DNA of 64,000 bases from NCBI GenBank assembly GCA_030278955.1, contig JAOANR010000010.1, positions 21,420,444 to 21,484,443 of the forward strand. The letters are read 5' to 3'. The number at the start of each line of letters is the position of its first letter. The first letter of the stretch is position 1. This document shows, in pieces, positions 10,380 through 22,850 of the stretch. The notes under the pieces were generated by a model. That model saw only the letters and a program-made list of their open reading frames with translations, had not been told where the DNA came from and searched no databases. The stretch is from Hygrophila difformis (taxonomy: Eukaryota > Streptophyta > Magnoliopsida > Lamiales > Acanthaceae). Made by a program: the position numbers and the translations under genes.

Positions 10380-12576
10380 CTTACTAAGATTTTCCACTCG
10401 GTTACTCGATTTAAGTTTTTCAATGATTTCTAATAACTACTTGACATAATTTAAACTAGATTATGAAAGCAATTAAAATTACACTACAAAGTGGATTGAA
10501 TTATATCTAGGAAGCTATTAAATCTATTCTAAGAAAACAATAAAAATTAGGCTAAGAAAGCGGATAAAATTATTCTACGAAAGCAGATGTAAGATGTGAC
10601 AGAAGGGATAGGGAGAAAATAATAAAGATTGGACAAGATTCAGATGAAACACAATTAAACTTCCATTTTAATTACACAGATCTTTGTTTGGGATAGTTCG
10701 TCAGTTAGCTAACTCTCATGCTTTCTGCACCATGTTCCCTTTAACAGACAGGTAATTACAGCGAGAATTTACATGCTCTTAAGACCTCAATCTCTAAGAT
10801 ACCACAGATTAATAACTGCCCCTGCCGAGGTATGTTATTTATCTGTAGTGGATAAGCAACATCTGACACATCATTAATTGACATGCCAAGTACTCCTATC
10901 GTTCCCCCGGTCACACCCAAAGTTTTAAATCAAATCCCAAACCATTCCATAACTCTTAAACCTTACAACAGATGGACAACCTCTCATTTCTTCCGAGTGA
11001 CCTCTATGAAAGCATTTAAAAGAAAGCAGTAAAGAAAGCATTTAAAATCCTATCACTCGGAAGTCTTAAAAAACATCTCTTTCCGTTAGTATAAAAGAGC
11101 CCCTGGTCTTGGTGACCAGATGCAGATCAAGAACCCCCAAGATATCAATAAGCCACAGGACTTACGACATCTGGGTAGTTATGAGATACAAACTAAATGA
11201 AACAGATCCATAGATGAACCTGTTCCGGATGTACTCACTTAAGACTCAATTCTAGACTTTGGCAGAAGAAGATAGTAGTCGAAGGAATACTCAACCCTAC
11301 CTTAGAAATTCACCAAGGCCTACATGTTGTTCCTCTAGTATTATTTATCACATCTCATTTACACCCAAGTGGATATTGTTTTGATGCAATATTTAATATA
11401 AGATTTCCAACACACAGTAATTTTGAGAAACCAATTGATATTTGAAAATCATTCCCTAGACAGGTACTAAATTCTCAATTAAAACACAGATCCTTTCAGT
11501 CTAGATGAGACCTAATCGCTGACTCTGTTTCAAAGTTCTCAAAATCAACCCCCAGTAGAATATGAATTAGTCATAACTATCGAATTTTTGTTGGAAATTT
11601 ATTATGTAGCATCTAATTTAGATCAAGACTTCTATGTCCAAGGGAAGGATCCCAAAATAATATGACCACAATACCTACATAATAATATCATGCATACATG
11701 TATATGAGAAAGTAAAATAAATTACCCCAAAATATATGGTGGGTTAGACAGAATTTGGAACACAGAGGTGGATTAGCCTTAAGATAAGAAGAAATTGGCT
11801 AAAAAGAATGCTAGAAATAACTGGGGTGATCTGGACTGCAAACATCTGCTATCCAGTTCCCAATTACTCCAGATGGAATGATTCTTAGACAAAAAGAAAT
11901 TCCAAGTGACGGTGACCGCCGTCATTCAGCTCCCTTTTGTCTGTGAATGGAAGAAAAATCCACATACTTTCTTGCTGTAATATTTCTCAAATAATGTTGG
12001 TCAACATCATTTGATCGTATTACAACTTGAATTCAGGTTTGAAATTAAGATAAAGAAAAAGAAAACTGTATCTAATTGGGAATTGGCTGAGTGGCTAATT
12101 GTTATCCCTGTGAAGAGACCTTTTTGCCGGAGCTTCCACCAATCACCAATCAGACCATGCAAAATAACGAGTAATAATTAATACACAGAAGACAAGCTAA
12201 TTGTTATCCCGGTGAAGGGACCTTTTTGCCAACATTGATATGTGATGTTTCTTATTACCCATTCATACACACAAGTAAAGAGAAAAGATGAAATTAAGAA
12301 AAATATTTTTGGTATTGTGTGAATGTTAATCACACAATAATTTAGACACTAGTGGGTTGAGATGTGTAATGGATAAAATTAGATGTGATGGGCCTAAGCC
12401 CAATACACCTATGCAACTTACACAACTCAAGAAATAAAATATTTTTGGAATTTTAAAATAGAAGGGATAATTCAATTCGGTTTACTGGGTAAAGTGCAAT
12501 GCAGACCGAATTGAAGATGCATGAGGAGAGAAGTATGTCCTTATCCAATTAATCCTTGCAAGGACATGAACATCAC

Positions 12577-12952
12577 CTAGTTCGAATTGTCAAAGCAATT
12601 CGATTTAATTCGAATTGGACAATTCGAATTGATGGGGTCCTTTCCTTACTCAAATTTGTCCAAGGCATTTGCTTCAACAAGAGGGTAAATTCGAATTGTC
12701 CAGCAATTCGAATTAATTCGAATTTGGGTAATTCGAATTGGTTGGGGATAGAAAATAAACTAAGGCATGGAGGGATGATATGCATACAATGTGGTTTTCC
12801 AAACCAATTCGAATTGCAGAGTAATTCGGATTAATTCGAATTGGGTAATTCGAATTGCTTGGAAACCACATGAAGAGAACATTTTTGTTGTGCAATTTAA
12901 ATTACTCAGCTAATTTGAATTAATTCAAATTGCTTCAATTCGAACTGCACAC
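12577..12952. repeat. Palindrome array, slot 2 of E (word AATTCGAATT)
   Basis: Four units (near 12580, 12687, 12803 and 12890), each with four AATTCGAATT-type words, are spaced about 100 bp apart. The fourth unit is degenerate (AATTTAAATT, AATTTGAATT). Placement corresponds to slot 2 of C and D, in the part of the LTR downstream of the TATA box. Confidence 0.8.
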
Positions 12953-13890
12953 ATTTTCTTATAACAAGCATTTTTTTATCACACAATTCCTTCTTCATGG
13001 GCAATTCGACCGAATTGCATGGTGTTTTTCACATAAGTATTTTGTGCTCACAAGTGTTAGTTCGGTCTACACTGTGCGGTTTATGATCGATCAGATTTAC
13101 CAAATCCTTCATTTCACATCAGTGTCACCTCACAGCCACACTAGTGAGCATTTTAAGGAATTAACATGGTACATGTTCAGTAGGCAATGGCAATAATTAA
13201 ACCCTATTTCTACAAACAAGAAATTCAAAGATTAAACACCCTAAAACAACTAAAAAGTCTAAGAACTACATGCATAAAAATAAGAACACTTACATTATCT
13301 AAGGCATAATTAAATAAAACACTAAGGCAGAATAATAAAGTAAATCAATAGAATAAATTCTAACAAACCCTAAAATTGTCTAAAACCTAAGAACACTCAT
13401 TTGAGCTCTAAGGCACAAAAATCATACCAAAGATCCACTAAACATGCATTTATTAAGTTTGGAAGTCAACTAGAACATAATAAATGTAACCTAGTTGAAA
13501 CAAACAAACATTCTACACATTTATTGCTAAAGAAAGCATTTAAAGAATGCCAAACACATGAACAAACCCATTTCTGGAAATTTCTCTTGTATTGACAATT
13601 GAAAGCAAGGAAAATAACCCAAAACCATCATTAGCTTGAAGGTAGGGTTTATTCTATCTAAAAAGCATGTAAAGATATGGAATTGGCTACACTAATGGGT
13701 TCAACAAACTGTTTACAACTAAAATAAGATCAAAACAGTAAAAACTAAGCTACATGCATGGAATAAAAACTAACTAAACTAAACTACCTACCTAACCCTT
13801 AAGGGGTGAAGAACAGCCTTCTTGTTCTTTTTGTCCCAAGCTGAAATTGTGTAAAGTGAGGAATGTCTTCATGTGTTGTGGTAGGTCAGC

Positions 13891-13937
13891 TTTTATACAC
13901 AAATCTCGAAACCCTAGGCCCATCAGGGCCCATCAAC
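13891..13937 (-). promoter_or_regulatory. U3 promoter core of E: site II, telobox, TATA
   Basis: On the minus strand, GATGGGCC and CTAGGGTTTCG (telobox-like) are followed by TATAAAA (13891-13897). The same order is seen in C, D and F. Confidence 0.65.
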
Positions 13938-14004
13938 AGTAGCATGCCTTTTCCACGTGTTCCACAGCCTCAATTGGATGGAATTTGAATGTCATTCGGA
14001 CTCC

Positions 14005-14370
14005 TCAGGCAATTCGAATTAATTCGAATTGGTGAGGTCTTTTCCTTGATCTGGGATGTGGTCTTCAGTCATCAATTCGAATTATGTAAAGAGTTCGAAT
14101 TGGTCTTTTTCGAATTGCTGATGGTTCCTGCTTGCCTTCCTTGTGTTTGTTGCAATTTGAATTATTGGTCAATTCGAATTAATTCGAATTGCACCTCTCT
14201 TTCTGCCTTTGGGTTTCTTCTCTTCACATTGCAACTCGAGTTATGAGTGGTTCGAATTCGAACAATTCGAATTAGGTCTTCTGCATCTCTTCTCAACACT
14301 TAACCATTTTCTTTTTTTTCCTCAGCAATTCGAATTATATGAGCAATTCGAATTGCGTAATTCGAATTGA
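14005..14370. repeat. Palindrome array, slot 1 of E (word AATTCGAATT)
   Basis: About five clusters of AATTCGAATT and close variants (near 14008, 14074, 14150, 14230 and 14324) lie upstream of the TATA box in minus orientation. This matches slot 1 of C and D. Confidence 0.8.
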
Positions 14371-14707
14371 ACTTCAACACTAAACCAAAATTCAGTTTGT
14401 GGGATTTTCATTGTTTTTCCCATCTTTTTGATTTTTGTGGGCTATTTTATTCTTTTGTCCATCTTTTCTTCACTTTTTCTTTTCTCTTTCCTTTTCTCAT
14501 GTTTTTGGATTTTTCTAACACAAATACAATTGAAATTGCATATTTTTGTGTTTTTTCATTACCAGCTTAATATTCTTACAAACTTGCATTAATCTGTCGA
14601 ATTCAACTGCTTTCTTATTAAAATAATATGGAAACACGATCAAAATGTCCGTCTCAGACACGGAAATGGATTGGAAATAATGGACAATTTTGGTCATTAT
14701 CACGTAA

Positions 14708-14886
14708 GCATTGCCAAGTGCGAACAGTAGCTCCTCCATATTCCTCAATCGCCCTTCCACGGGGTTGGGCATCGGGCCTGCTGGGTTTGGTGCTTCGACG
14801 TTAGGTGCCTATTCATCGGGTTGCCTTGGCGCATCGTGGGTGTTGGGAGTGGTAGGTAAGGTCCTTGGTCGCCCTCTAGGTGCCAT
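14708..14886 (-). pseudogene. Element A gag, 5' end
   Basis: ATG at 14886 starts MAPRGRPRTLP, a usual Gag start in this lineage. An in-frame TAG lies at 14809-14811, after which the frame continues with MPNPVEGRLRNMEELLF up to the E insertion at 14707. The rest of gag resumes at 10132. Two independent lesions, the nonsense codon and the solo LTR, inactivate it. Confidence 0.8.
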
Positions 14887-14997
14887 TATGTTATAAACAT
14901 ACGAGCACAAAGAAGATTAGAGTTCTGGGGATTTGATAGAGTGTTGGAAGAAATGATTTATTAATTCGAGCGGTGTCTGCTAGGAATCATTTAGGGC

Positions 14998-15092
14998 TCT
15001 TATTTATTTATCTATTTATTTATTTACGTTAGGGGTATAAGTGTCGAAGCATCGAGACCCCAGGGTCTAGGGTTTTAGGGTTTAGGGTTTGA
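14998..15092. repeat. (TTTA)n run and short telomere-like repeat in leader of A
   Basis: TTATTTATTTATCTATTTAT lies near 15000, and a run of TTTTAGGGTTTAGGGTTTG lies near 15073. The latter is only two to three plant telomere-type units, too few to call telomeric DNA. Confidence 0.6.
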
Positions 15093-15360
15093 GGTACCCT
15101 TGTTGGATTGTTATCCTTTTACTATATATATATATATTGTTTATTTATTATTACTTTGTTCCTTTATTGTGTTGAGTTTCATACGGTAGTTGAGAAAAAT
15201 AACGAAATAAATGTAAAGATCATGTATAAAATAAATGCTTGTGAATTTATTGCTTAATAGGGAACTTTATTCGGTACAAGCTGTAGGAATTGCAATGCTA
15301 TGAATGGTTCGGAAAATAGGAATAGAACAATAAGAATAATGTATCAAATGATCCCTAAGT

Positions 15361-15882
15361 CTAGGGAGAGTAGGTGGTCGGATCTTCCATGAGGTCGTCC
15401 TCATCACTTGAATCCTCAACGGTGCCCGCGCCAAGGGGTCCATGGAACACTGGGCTCGCTGGCCAATTGGGCCCAGTAGCAGGAGCAGGATCAATGGCGG
15501 CAACAGGAAGAGGGGCGGATGCAGGGGCAGCGGCAGGCTCAGCAACGGGGCTAGCTACAGGAGGAGCCCCTGGGCTATAAGGGGCATGTGGGAACAGGTC
15601 ATCAGTCAGGTTAATCAGCTCATTTTTCAAGTTCTCTACTTGAGTCTCTATGTCGTTAGTCTTGGTCCGGAGCTCTGCCTCGCGGATCTGGAGTTCGTTG
15701 ACTTGAACCTGGAGTTGGGTCAGGTCGTGATGTCCCGCTTCTCCCAGGTTAGTTAGGTGGCCCAAGTTAGCCTCCAATTGTTCTACCCGTAGTTTGAAAT
15801 TGTTTACGTTTTAAGGGGATTCGAGGTATGCTTCAATCAGTCTCATCAGAAGGTTGATCATATTCACGTTTGGTGTGGCCAT
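15361..15882 (-). pseudogene. Leader ORF upstream of gag in element A (coiled coil), one nonsense codon
   Basis: The frame starts at ATG 15882 (MATPNVNMINLLMRLIEAYL), meets TAA at 15811-15813, then continues in the same frame to 15361, 174 codons in all. After the stop there is a heptad-rich coiled coil (LTQLQVQVNELQIREAELRT, IETQVENLKNELI), a Pro/Ala-rich segment and an acidic tail (VEDSSDEDDLMEDP). It lies between the primer site and gag. Plant gypsy elements sometimes carry an extra ORF here; I do not recognise a named family. The maintained frame apart from one stop suggests it was once translated. Confidence 0.6.
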
Positions 15883-16240
15883 CTAATGTTAACAAGGTAG
15901 GTTAGAGTTAGAACATGGTGGAAGCGAGATTGGGATATGCAGGAACTTAAATCTACATGCAATATGCAAATGCAAATCCCCTCCCCAAATAAAAATTTAA
16001 TTTATCCATGTGTTTAAAATAGATTTACTATATGGGTAAAAGTTGGGCCTCTATATTGGACCAAAATTTTTTTTAATAATTCTTTGGCTAAAAAAAAATA
16101 TTGAGCTAAGTAAGAAAATAAGTTTTTGGGCTAGAAGTAATACAAGTGTTTTTAAAAGTGATACATTTAAAAATAATGCTAGTTTTTAAAATAATGGTTT
16201 CAAAATAATAATAATAAAAATAGCTTTAAAATATATTCCG

Positions 16241-16253
16241 GGCTCTGATACCA
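16241..16253 (-). other. Primer-binding site of element A (initiator tRNA-Met)
   Basis: On the minus strand TGGTATCAGAGCC, three bases inside the 5' LTR end, complements the 3' end of initiator tRNA-Met. Confidence 0.9.
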
Positions 16254-16381
16254 ACTTGTAACACCCCGGATTTGATAACCGAGGCCGGGATGCCACCGCC
16301 ACACCTCCCTAGCAAAACACGACATTTCGAGCTCGCCAAGGAGATGCAAGGCTTATGGGTGCTTTGTAATACCCGAGAATT

Positions 16382-16512
16382 TTACAACATAAATAAATAA
16401 ATAAATACAATAAATAAATAAATAAATAAATAAATAAAATAAATAAATAAATATAATAAATAAATAAATAAATAAGCAAATAAATCAGCAAATACATTAA
16501 ATAAATAAATAT
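16382..16512. repeat. (AAAT)n microsatellite in G
   Basis: Imperfect runs of AAATAAATAAAT with interspersed ACAATAAAT and AGCAAATAAAT variants, near the start of the solo LTR. Confidence 0.9.
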
Positions 16513-16770
16513 AGAAGAAATAAGAAATGAAATTAAAAGAGATTTAATTAAACAAAAGAAATTAAAGTTAAATAAGTCGTTATACGGGAACCCAATATAA
16601 ATGAACTCGAGAATTCGAGCCAAAACGTAACATTCGATCGGAAAGAAATAACGACACGAAATAGGAACCCGAAGAGAGTCCGGAAATTTGAATCCGAGAG
16701 CATAGAGGGATAGAAACCCGAAAGAGAGGCGGAAAAGCACGACGAATCGCACGACCCGCCCGGACCGAAG

Positions 16771-16965
16771 TCCAGGCGTTCGTCGCGCGCTGGCCGCGCG
16801 CTAATGGGGCAAAAGGCGCGCCAACCCCGCGCCAAGAGACAGATTCGCCCGTTGCGCGAATTTCTCGCCCGAACGCGGCTTTTTCGACTTTCGGTTGAAC
16901 GTCTCTCGGCTCAAGACCCTTAGGGTCAGATTTTGGACGCCCTAGGACTTAGCTATCTATAAATA
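16771..16965 (+). promoter_or_regulatory. U3 promoter of G: CpG-rich palindromes and TATA
   Basis: GCGCGCTGGCCGCGCGC and AAGGCGCGCCAACCCCGCGCC (16781-16840) precede TATAAATA at 16958-16965, followed by a pyrimidine-rich, ACCCTAAACCC-containing leader. Confidence 0.65.
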
Positions 16966-19531
16966 AACCCCCTCGGAGACCCTAAACCCTTTTCAAAACC
17001 CTACGACACTCTCTAAACACAAACGTAGTAATCCCGGAGTCAACGGAGGCACCAAGAGACCAAGGCAGCAGCTTTTGAACGAGAATCAAAGGATCTCCGA
17101 CGTGTGGTAAGTTCTAGTCCATCAGATTCTTCTTAGTTTCAATCCAAAAACGGATTCTAACCCCGTCTCTTTCCTTTCTACACCTCGAATTGGATCTAGA
17201 ACGTAGAACCCGACGAACGGAGAGGAGAAACGGTGAGCTGGAAGCCACGCCTTCGAAATAGACATCCCGGACGTTCACAAATCAGTAAGTTAACTCTTAC
17301 ATGGTTTTGGGAGGAATTAAAACGTTCGAAACTAAAAGATTTAACAAGAAATCGTAAATATGCCAACTTATGTTTTCTACCGACGCAACAGATTTGATGA
17401 ATTTTTCCGAACCTTAAGACGACTTCAAACGGAAAAACTTAAAACACAAAAAACATTCCTAAGGCTTAGATCTATCAACTGTAAAATATTCAGAATTTTT
17501 AGAGACGATTTGATATGTGAAAACCAACCGAAACCGAACTGCTTGAATCTAGATCTTGAAATTCTTGACAGAATTTAGGTCTGATCTTGATCACGTTTTT
17601 GACATAGGTTCCAGACCGATTTAGATCTTTGGTCGAACATGAAAGTTGTAGATAATTGTCTTACGATGGCCTCTGTAAAATTTCATCAAATTTGGAGTTG
17701 AATTGCTATGGTAGAATTCGAAATCTTTAAACTGTGACATATGAAATTCGGACAGAATCGTACTTCTGTGAAAATTGGTGTTTTTGACCTATTTTGGTAT
17801 CTCGGATTGAAAAAGTTAAAACACAAAAGTTGTAGATCTCGATGTGTTTGAGTCAGTCATGAAAATTTGGAATTTTTTGAATTAAATCTGATTTTAGACA
17901 AATTTTAGAGTAAACTGTGGTTTACCGGAAATCAAATCTTGAAATCTTGTTGAAACATGAAATTAACCTTTAGGGTTGAAATGAGTTGAGACATTACTGT
18001 TAAATAAATATAATTGAGATCAGATTTTTAAAATTAAATCCCCTTACAAACTTGATAAATTAAAATTAGGGGTGAGTGCTCTGAAGGGTGCCCCCTAACG
18101 ATTCACTTCGTGCCTTAATGGACGATGGTGACCCCGCGCGCTAAACTTGAGATATGATATTGCCAAAATGGCGAGATATAGAGCCTACACTCTCGAGAAT
18201 ATCCACATGGGTTTCCCGAGGCTCCGGAGTAGTACTGGGTATGGCTGATACGGTTGCGGCCGCCGGGCTACCGGCTAAACTTGTTGACATCGCGATGCTA
18301 TCGTGAAACTTTGAAATACGAATCTGGGATGTAATGGGGATATTAAATTAAATTAAATTAGATTAAATTATGCTTGTTGTCCAATTAAATTACTTAAATG
18401 CTTTATTTAAATTATAATTCATGCGAGATGTGGTGTTAAATCAAGCTCTGAAATGAATTATGCTATTGGATAGTTGATTGAATATTATGCTATTATCATG
18501 CTTTTATCTAATTATTAAAATTAATGGCTTTTAAACCCTACGATCATGCATGGGTTAACTTACTCAGCAAGTTGTGTTGACCAAACCATTTTTATTCTCT
18601 TTTCTTACAGAATATGTAGAGTGAACATGAGCACTTCATACATGGGAACTTATCTTTTGGGGAAAAACATTATTTTGTTTTTAAATTCGTACTTTAGACT
18701 ATATTATGAACGGGCCTGTTTAACCCGTGTTTTGGCCATGTCGGCCCTATTTACATTTTCCGCTGCAATACTATACTTAAATATTATTTCCGCTGCGCTA
18801 TGATATTATTATTTTCGAACTATATTGTATGGGTTGTTTGAATGCTTTAAATGTTTTCAATACTGCAATACCTAGCATTGCATCTCTTTAGTAAGCCGGA
18901 GAAACCGTGTCTTACTAGGGAGGTGTGGCGATGACACCCCGACCTGGGTTATCAAAAACCGGAGTGTTACATGCTTAAAAGATTTAAATAAAAATATTGA
19001 GTAAATATTGAGTCCGGAATAATAATAATTAATCTTAAAATACGAGATAATCATCATCCATGCACGCAATAGAGTAAATAATGCAGCGGAAAGTAATCGC
19101 GCCAACATGGCCAAAACTCGGGTTTAACAGGCCCGATTTAAACAGTGTTAAAATGCAAGAAATGAAAGTGTTCACGAAAAGTTTTCCCCCAATGCATGAG
19201 CATGCATCACTCGACATACTCTGTAAAAGAAAAATAGCAACGGGATTATCAGTATAAAAATATATCGAGTAAATCAATTCCTAACAAAACAATTAAGGGG
19301 TTTCATGTGTTTAATTAAAAATTAGATTTTTCATGCATAACTGAAAATAATTTAAAATTAATAGATTACTTGCAGCGGAAGACCATGATCATTATACAAG
19401 ACTGGAGTACGAAATTTCAAGGTATAATTTAAAAGCATAATTTAAAAGCGTGGTAAATAAATACAATTTAATTAAATACACGCACGAGTCTTTTACTATT
19501 ATCCCGCTAACTAAGAAGAGGACACCATAAC

Positions 19532-19725
19532 AGGGAGATCACTAACGAGGCAATCTTGAATCATTGGACCACTAACGAGGCAGTCCAAATAAATGGGAGA
19601 CCACTAACAAGGCAGTCTCAATAATCGTATGACCACTAACGAGGCAGTCCAAATAAACACAGCGCGCGAGACCACTAACGAGGCAATCTCAGATAGTAGG
19701 GAGACCACTAACGAGGCAGTCTCAA
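19532..19725. repeat. Hairpin minisatellite in LTR of A (right copy)
   Basis: Six units with the loop ACTAACGAGGCA correspond to 3412-3604. Several arms differ from the left copy, some keeping pairing (unit 5 GAGAC/ATCTC against GAGAT/ATCCC on the left). Confidence 0.8.
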
Positions 19726-21057
19726 AATAATAGTATGAAGATCGGCTCAGCCTAGTGAACGGGATTTTTTGAAAGTTTATGTTTCGTCGTAAACAAGAGA
19801 TTCGATATCCCAATTCATAGTTCGAGTTTTCTCATGTTCGAAAAATCCAATTCGTCACAGATTACGCCCTTTTAAATTAAAAATTCATCTTTTAATAAAA
19901 AATTCTAAAATTTACACAGTAGCTCAAGAACACCTATACAAACAACTTTCATGTTTCAAGTTTTCGGAAATAAGGTTTCGAAGTGGGTCGAATTTCGAGT
20001 TTATTGCAAGAAAAGTTTTCTACTAGAAAGGCCAAATCCGACACAGTCTAGTCCAACACAGATAAAAAATTCAATTCAAGTCCAATTAATCCGAAATTTT
20101 TACAGGTTGTAGATGACACCTTATTGAACAACTTTTGTGTTTTAAGTTATTGGAAATAATGAGATTCAAGTGTTCAAAAATCGCTCACAAAACACCGCCC
20201 ACGCATGATTTTAAAAATTGGTGTGACACAGTTTCAGATTTCGTTCGTTTTAGCATATCAAATAAACTTCAAAATTTATGAAATTTTATATGCATGATCT
20301 AGACATAAATATCTACAACTTTTTTTTTTTTTTATAAATGTAAGTTTGGTTCGGTCTAGAAATGGAAGAAAAACATGCATCAATTCGAATCATAAAAAAT
20401 GTCAAGGTTTCGAGCGTTCGATTTTTACACAGTAACTTTACGTCACGTTTTGGGGTATCAAATCTTTATTGAAATAACTAAAATTTTGACACAAGGTAGA
20501 TCCCGGTCTTATGAACAAACTCTATGTTGAAAAGTTTTTGGTTTGAATTCCCGAAGATAGGGTTTTAGCCGATTTACTGAATTTGGTCGAAAAGAGGGTC
20601 TTTGAAATCCAATCTTAGTTACGAGTCTAGATCTTTTATTTTAAACGACAAGGAACCACAAATATTGTAGAGTAAGGTCTTGACTTAGTGAAACTTTTGA
20701 CAATTTCGTCACACGAGTATTTCTAAAATATCCCAGGTTAAATTTATTAAATGGAAAGAGTTATGATTCGTGGGAAAGGGGTTTAAGGATATATTCAACT
20801 TTTTATTACTCATGAGAGTAAACTTTGAGTTCAAGTGGCATTACGAACCTCCCCGGCATGGAATCTCTGACAATTTCATGCCTTGAAGATCCTTGCCATG
20901 AAACTTTTGACAAGTTCTCTCTTCATGAGTATTTTCTGAAAAATCGTAATCCTGGTTTTCAATTTTATTTAATGAAGTCAATTTATGATGGCGGAGTAGG
21001 ATTAGGGATATATTTATAGGTTGTCATGTTTTTATTACTCGTGTTAAGAAACTGTGG

Positions 21058-21149
21058 CCCGAAAGCGCACGGTGTCAAAAATTGCAGTAATTTATAGTAA
21101 GACCGGATCGTTCACTGGAGGATGTGCGATAGAAGCAGGGCCCACGTCG
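21058..21149 (-). promoter_or_regulatory. Conserved LTR block (copy in D)
   Basis: Same block as at 10288-10379, differing at only a few bases (GGATCG for GGACCA). A second D copy starts near 53480. Confidence 0.7.
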
Positions 21150-22850
21150 TTTACTAAGATTTTCCACTCGGTTACTCAATTCAAGTTTGTGTTTGACTAT
21201 CAACTACTTGACAGAATTTAAATCTAAACTATGAAAGCGATTAAATGAAGCAGATAAAGCTATTCTAAAGAGTGAGTTAATTTAATCTAGGAAAGCAATA
21301 AAATTATTCTAAGAAAGCGGTTAAAATTATCCTAAGAAAGCATATTTAAAATGAGACAGAATGGACAGAAAGAAGATAATAAAGATTGGACAAGATTCAG
21401 ATGAAACACAATTAAACTTCCATTTTAATACACAGATCTTAGCTTGGGATAATCCATCAATTAGCTAATTCTCATGCTCTCTGTACCATGTTCCCTTTAA
21501 CAGACAGGTACTTACAGTCAGAGTTTACATGCTCTTAAGGCAACAAATTCTAAGATACCACAGACTCACAACTGCTCCCGTCAGAGCGTGTCATTTATCT
21601 ATGCTGGACAAGCAACACCTGACAAATCATTTATTGAAGTGTCAAGTACTGCTATCATTCCCCCATGTCACACCCAAAGATTCTAATCAAGCCCTGAACT
21701 ATCCCTTAACTCTCAGTCCTAGTAGCAGTTACACAACTCTCAATACAACCGAGTGACCTCTAAAGAAAGCAGTTAAAAGAAAGCGGTAAAGAAAGCATTT
21801 AAAATCCTATCACTCGGAGGTTTTTGAAAGTCTGACCCTGGTAGTAAAAGAAAGCCCCCAGTCAGAATGACTGGGTGTGGATCAAGAATTCCCTAATCTC
21901 AGTGAACCGCTCGCAGTGTTCACTTCCCTTCGGGTGGTTATGAGACACAAACTAATGAAACGAACTAACAAATTAGTTTGTTCCGGATGCACTCACTCAG
22001 GACTCAAAAATAGGCTTTGGCAGAAGAGGATAGCAGTTGAAAGGAACTCAACCCTATCTTAGAAAATAACCAAGGCCTATGTATTGTTTCTCTAGAATTA
22101 TCTAACACACTGTATTTGAGTCCAAGTGGACCCCATCTCGGTGTGATAGTTAAGACTAAATTTCCAATACACAGCAATTTTGGAAAATAATAGATGTTTG
22201 AAAATCATTCCCTAAACAGGTACTAGACTCTCAATTAAAACACAGATCCTTTCAGTCTAGGTGAGACCTAATCGCTGACTCTGCTTCTAATTTCCCAAAA
22301 TCGACCCCCAGTCGGATATGAATTAGTCATAACTAAGAAATTTATCCCTTACTCAGATCCGGATTTTGTAAATGAATTTTTGTTGGAAGTTTAGTATGAG
22401 TCATCTGATTAAAATCAAGACTTCTATGTCCAAGGGAAGGATCCCAAAATAATATTGACCACAATATCTACATAATAATATCATGTATAATTTTATAGAG
22501 AAGTGTAAAATTAAATAACCCAAAATATAAGGTGGGTGATAATGGCCAAAATTGACCATTATTTTCAATCCATTTCCGTGTCTTAAGCGGGCATTTGATC
22601 GCATTCCGGTCTTACATTAAGTAAGAAAGCAGTCGAATTGGACTGATTTATGCATAATTGTAAAAATAATAAGCTGGTATGAAAAAGACATAAATATGTA
22701 ATTTTATTGCATATTTATGTTAGAAAAATCCAAAAACATGAGAAAAAGAAAAGGAAACAAAAAGATGGGAAAAAGATAGAAAAGCCCACAAAAAGAATAT
22801 TTTCGGCCCATTTGGCCCAATCCAGCAGACCCAGGAAGACCTTTGTCGCG

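Larger units (their letters stand above)
10133..14702 (-). mobile_element. Element E: Athila-like solo LTR, 4570 bp
   Basis: On the plus strand it runs from TGAAACTTTTGACAATTTCC to TTTGGTCATTATCA, so in minus orientation it starts TGATAATGACC and ends AAAGTTTCA, as in the LTRs of C, D and F. It is flanked by TGTAA (10128-10132) and CGTAA (14703-14707), a TSD with one C/T difference. No internal region is present, so it is a solo LTR, presumably left by LTR-LTR recombination. It sits inside gag of element A. Unlike C, D and F it has only one copy of the U5 terminus. Confidence 0.9.
16365..18971 (+). mobile_element. Element G: gypsy solo LTR, 2607 bp
   Basis: It starts TGTAATACCCGAG and ends GGAGTGTTACA, flanked by a perfect 5-bp TSD, TGCTT (16360-16364 and 18972-18976). 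The other LTR of A shows the site without it. Ends and layout resemble A's own LTR, so it is probably another Tekay-like family. No coding region is present. Its tail (ACACCCCGACCTGGGTTATC near 18932) resembles the corresponding end of A. Confidence 0.9.
1507..20688 (-). mobile_element. Element A: Tekay-like Ty3/gypsy retrotransposon (visible part), dead
   Basis: A minus-strand LTR retrotransposon. Its 3' LTR is 1507-5408, the polypurine tract is at 5409, the decayed pol and gag are at 5658-10132 and 14708-14886, the primer site is 16241-16253, and the 5' LTR starts at 16257. The C-terminal chromodomain and RT/IN sequence type point to the Tekay/Del chromovirus lineage. A carries three later insertions (a MULE-like element, solo LTR E and solo LTR G) and is then cut by element D at 20688. 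The end of its 5' LTR and the right TSD lie beyond the window. The left TSD should be CGGTA (1502-1506). Confidence 0.9.
16257..20688 (-). repeat. 5' LTR of element A, interrupted and truncated
   Basis: It begins TGTAACACCCCGG next to the primer site. It matches 1507-4558 of the 3' LTR except for solo LTR G (16365-18971 plus TSD) and the absence of the 1239-bp DNA element. Element D interrupts it at 20688; the missing third should lie to the right of the window. Confidence 0.9.

Noticed and set aside
15060..15095. Interstitial telomere
   Set aside because: Only two to three TTTAGGG-like units; common by chance in plant leaders.
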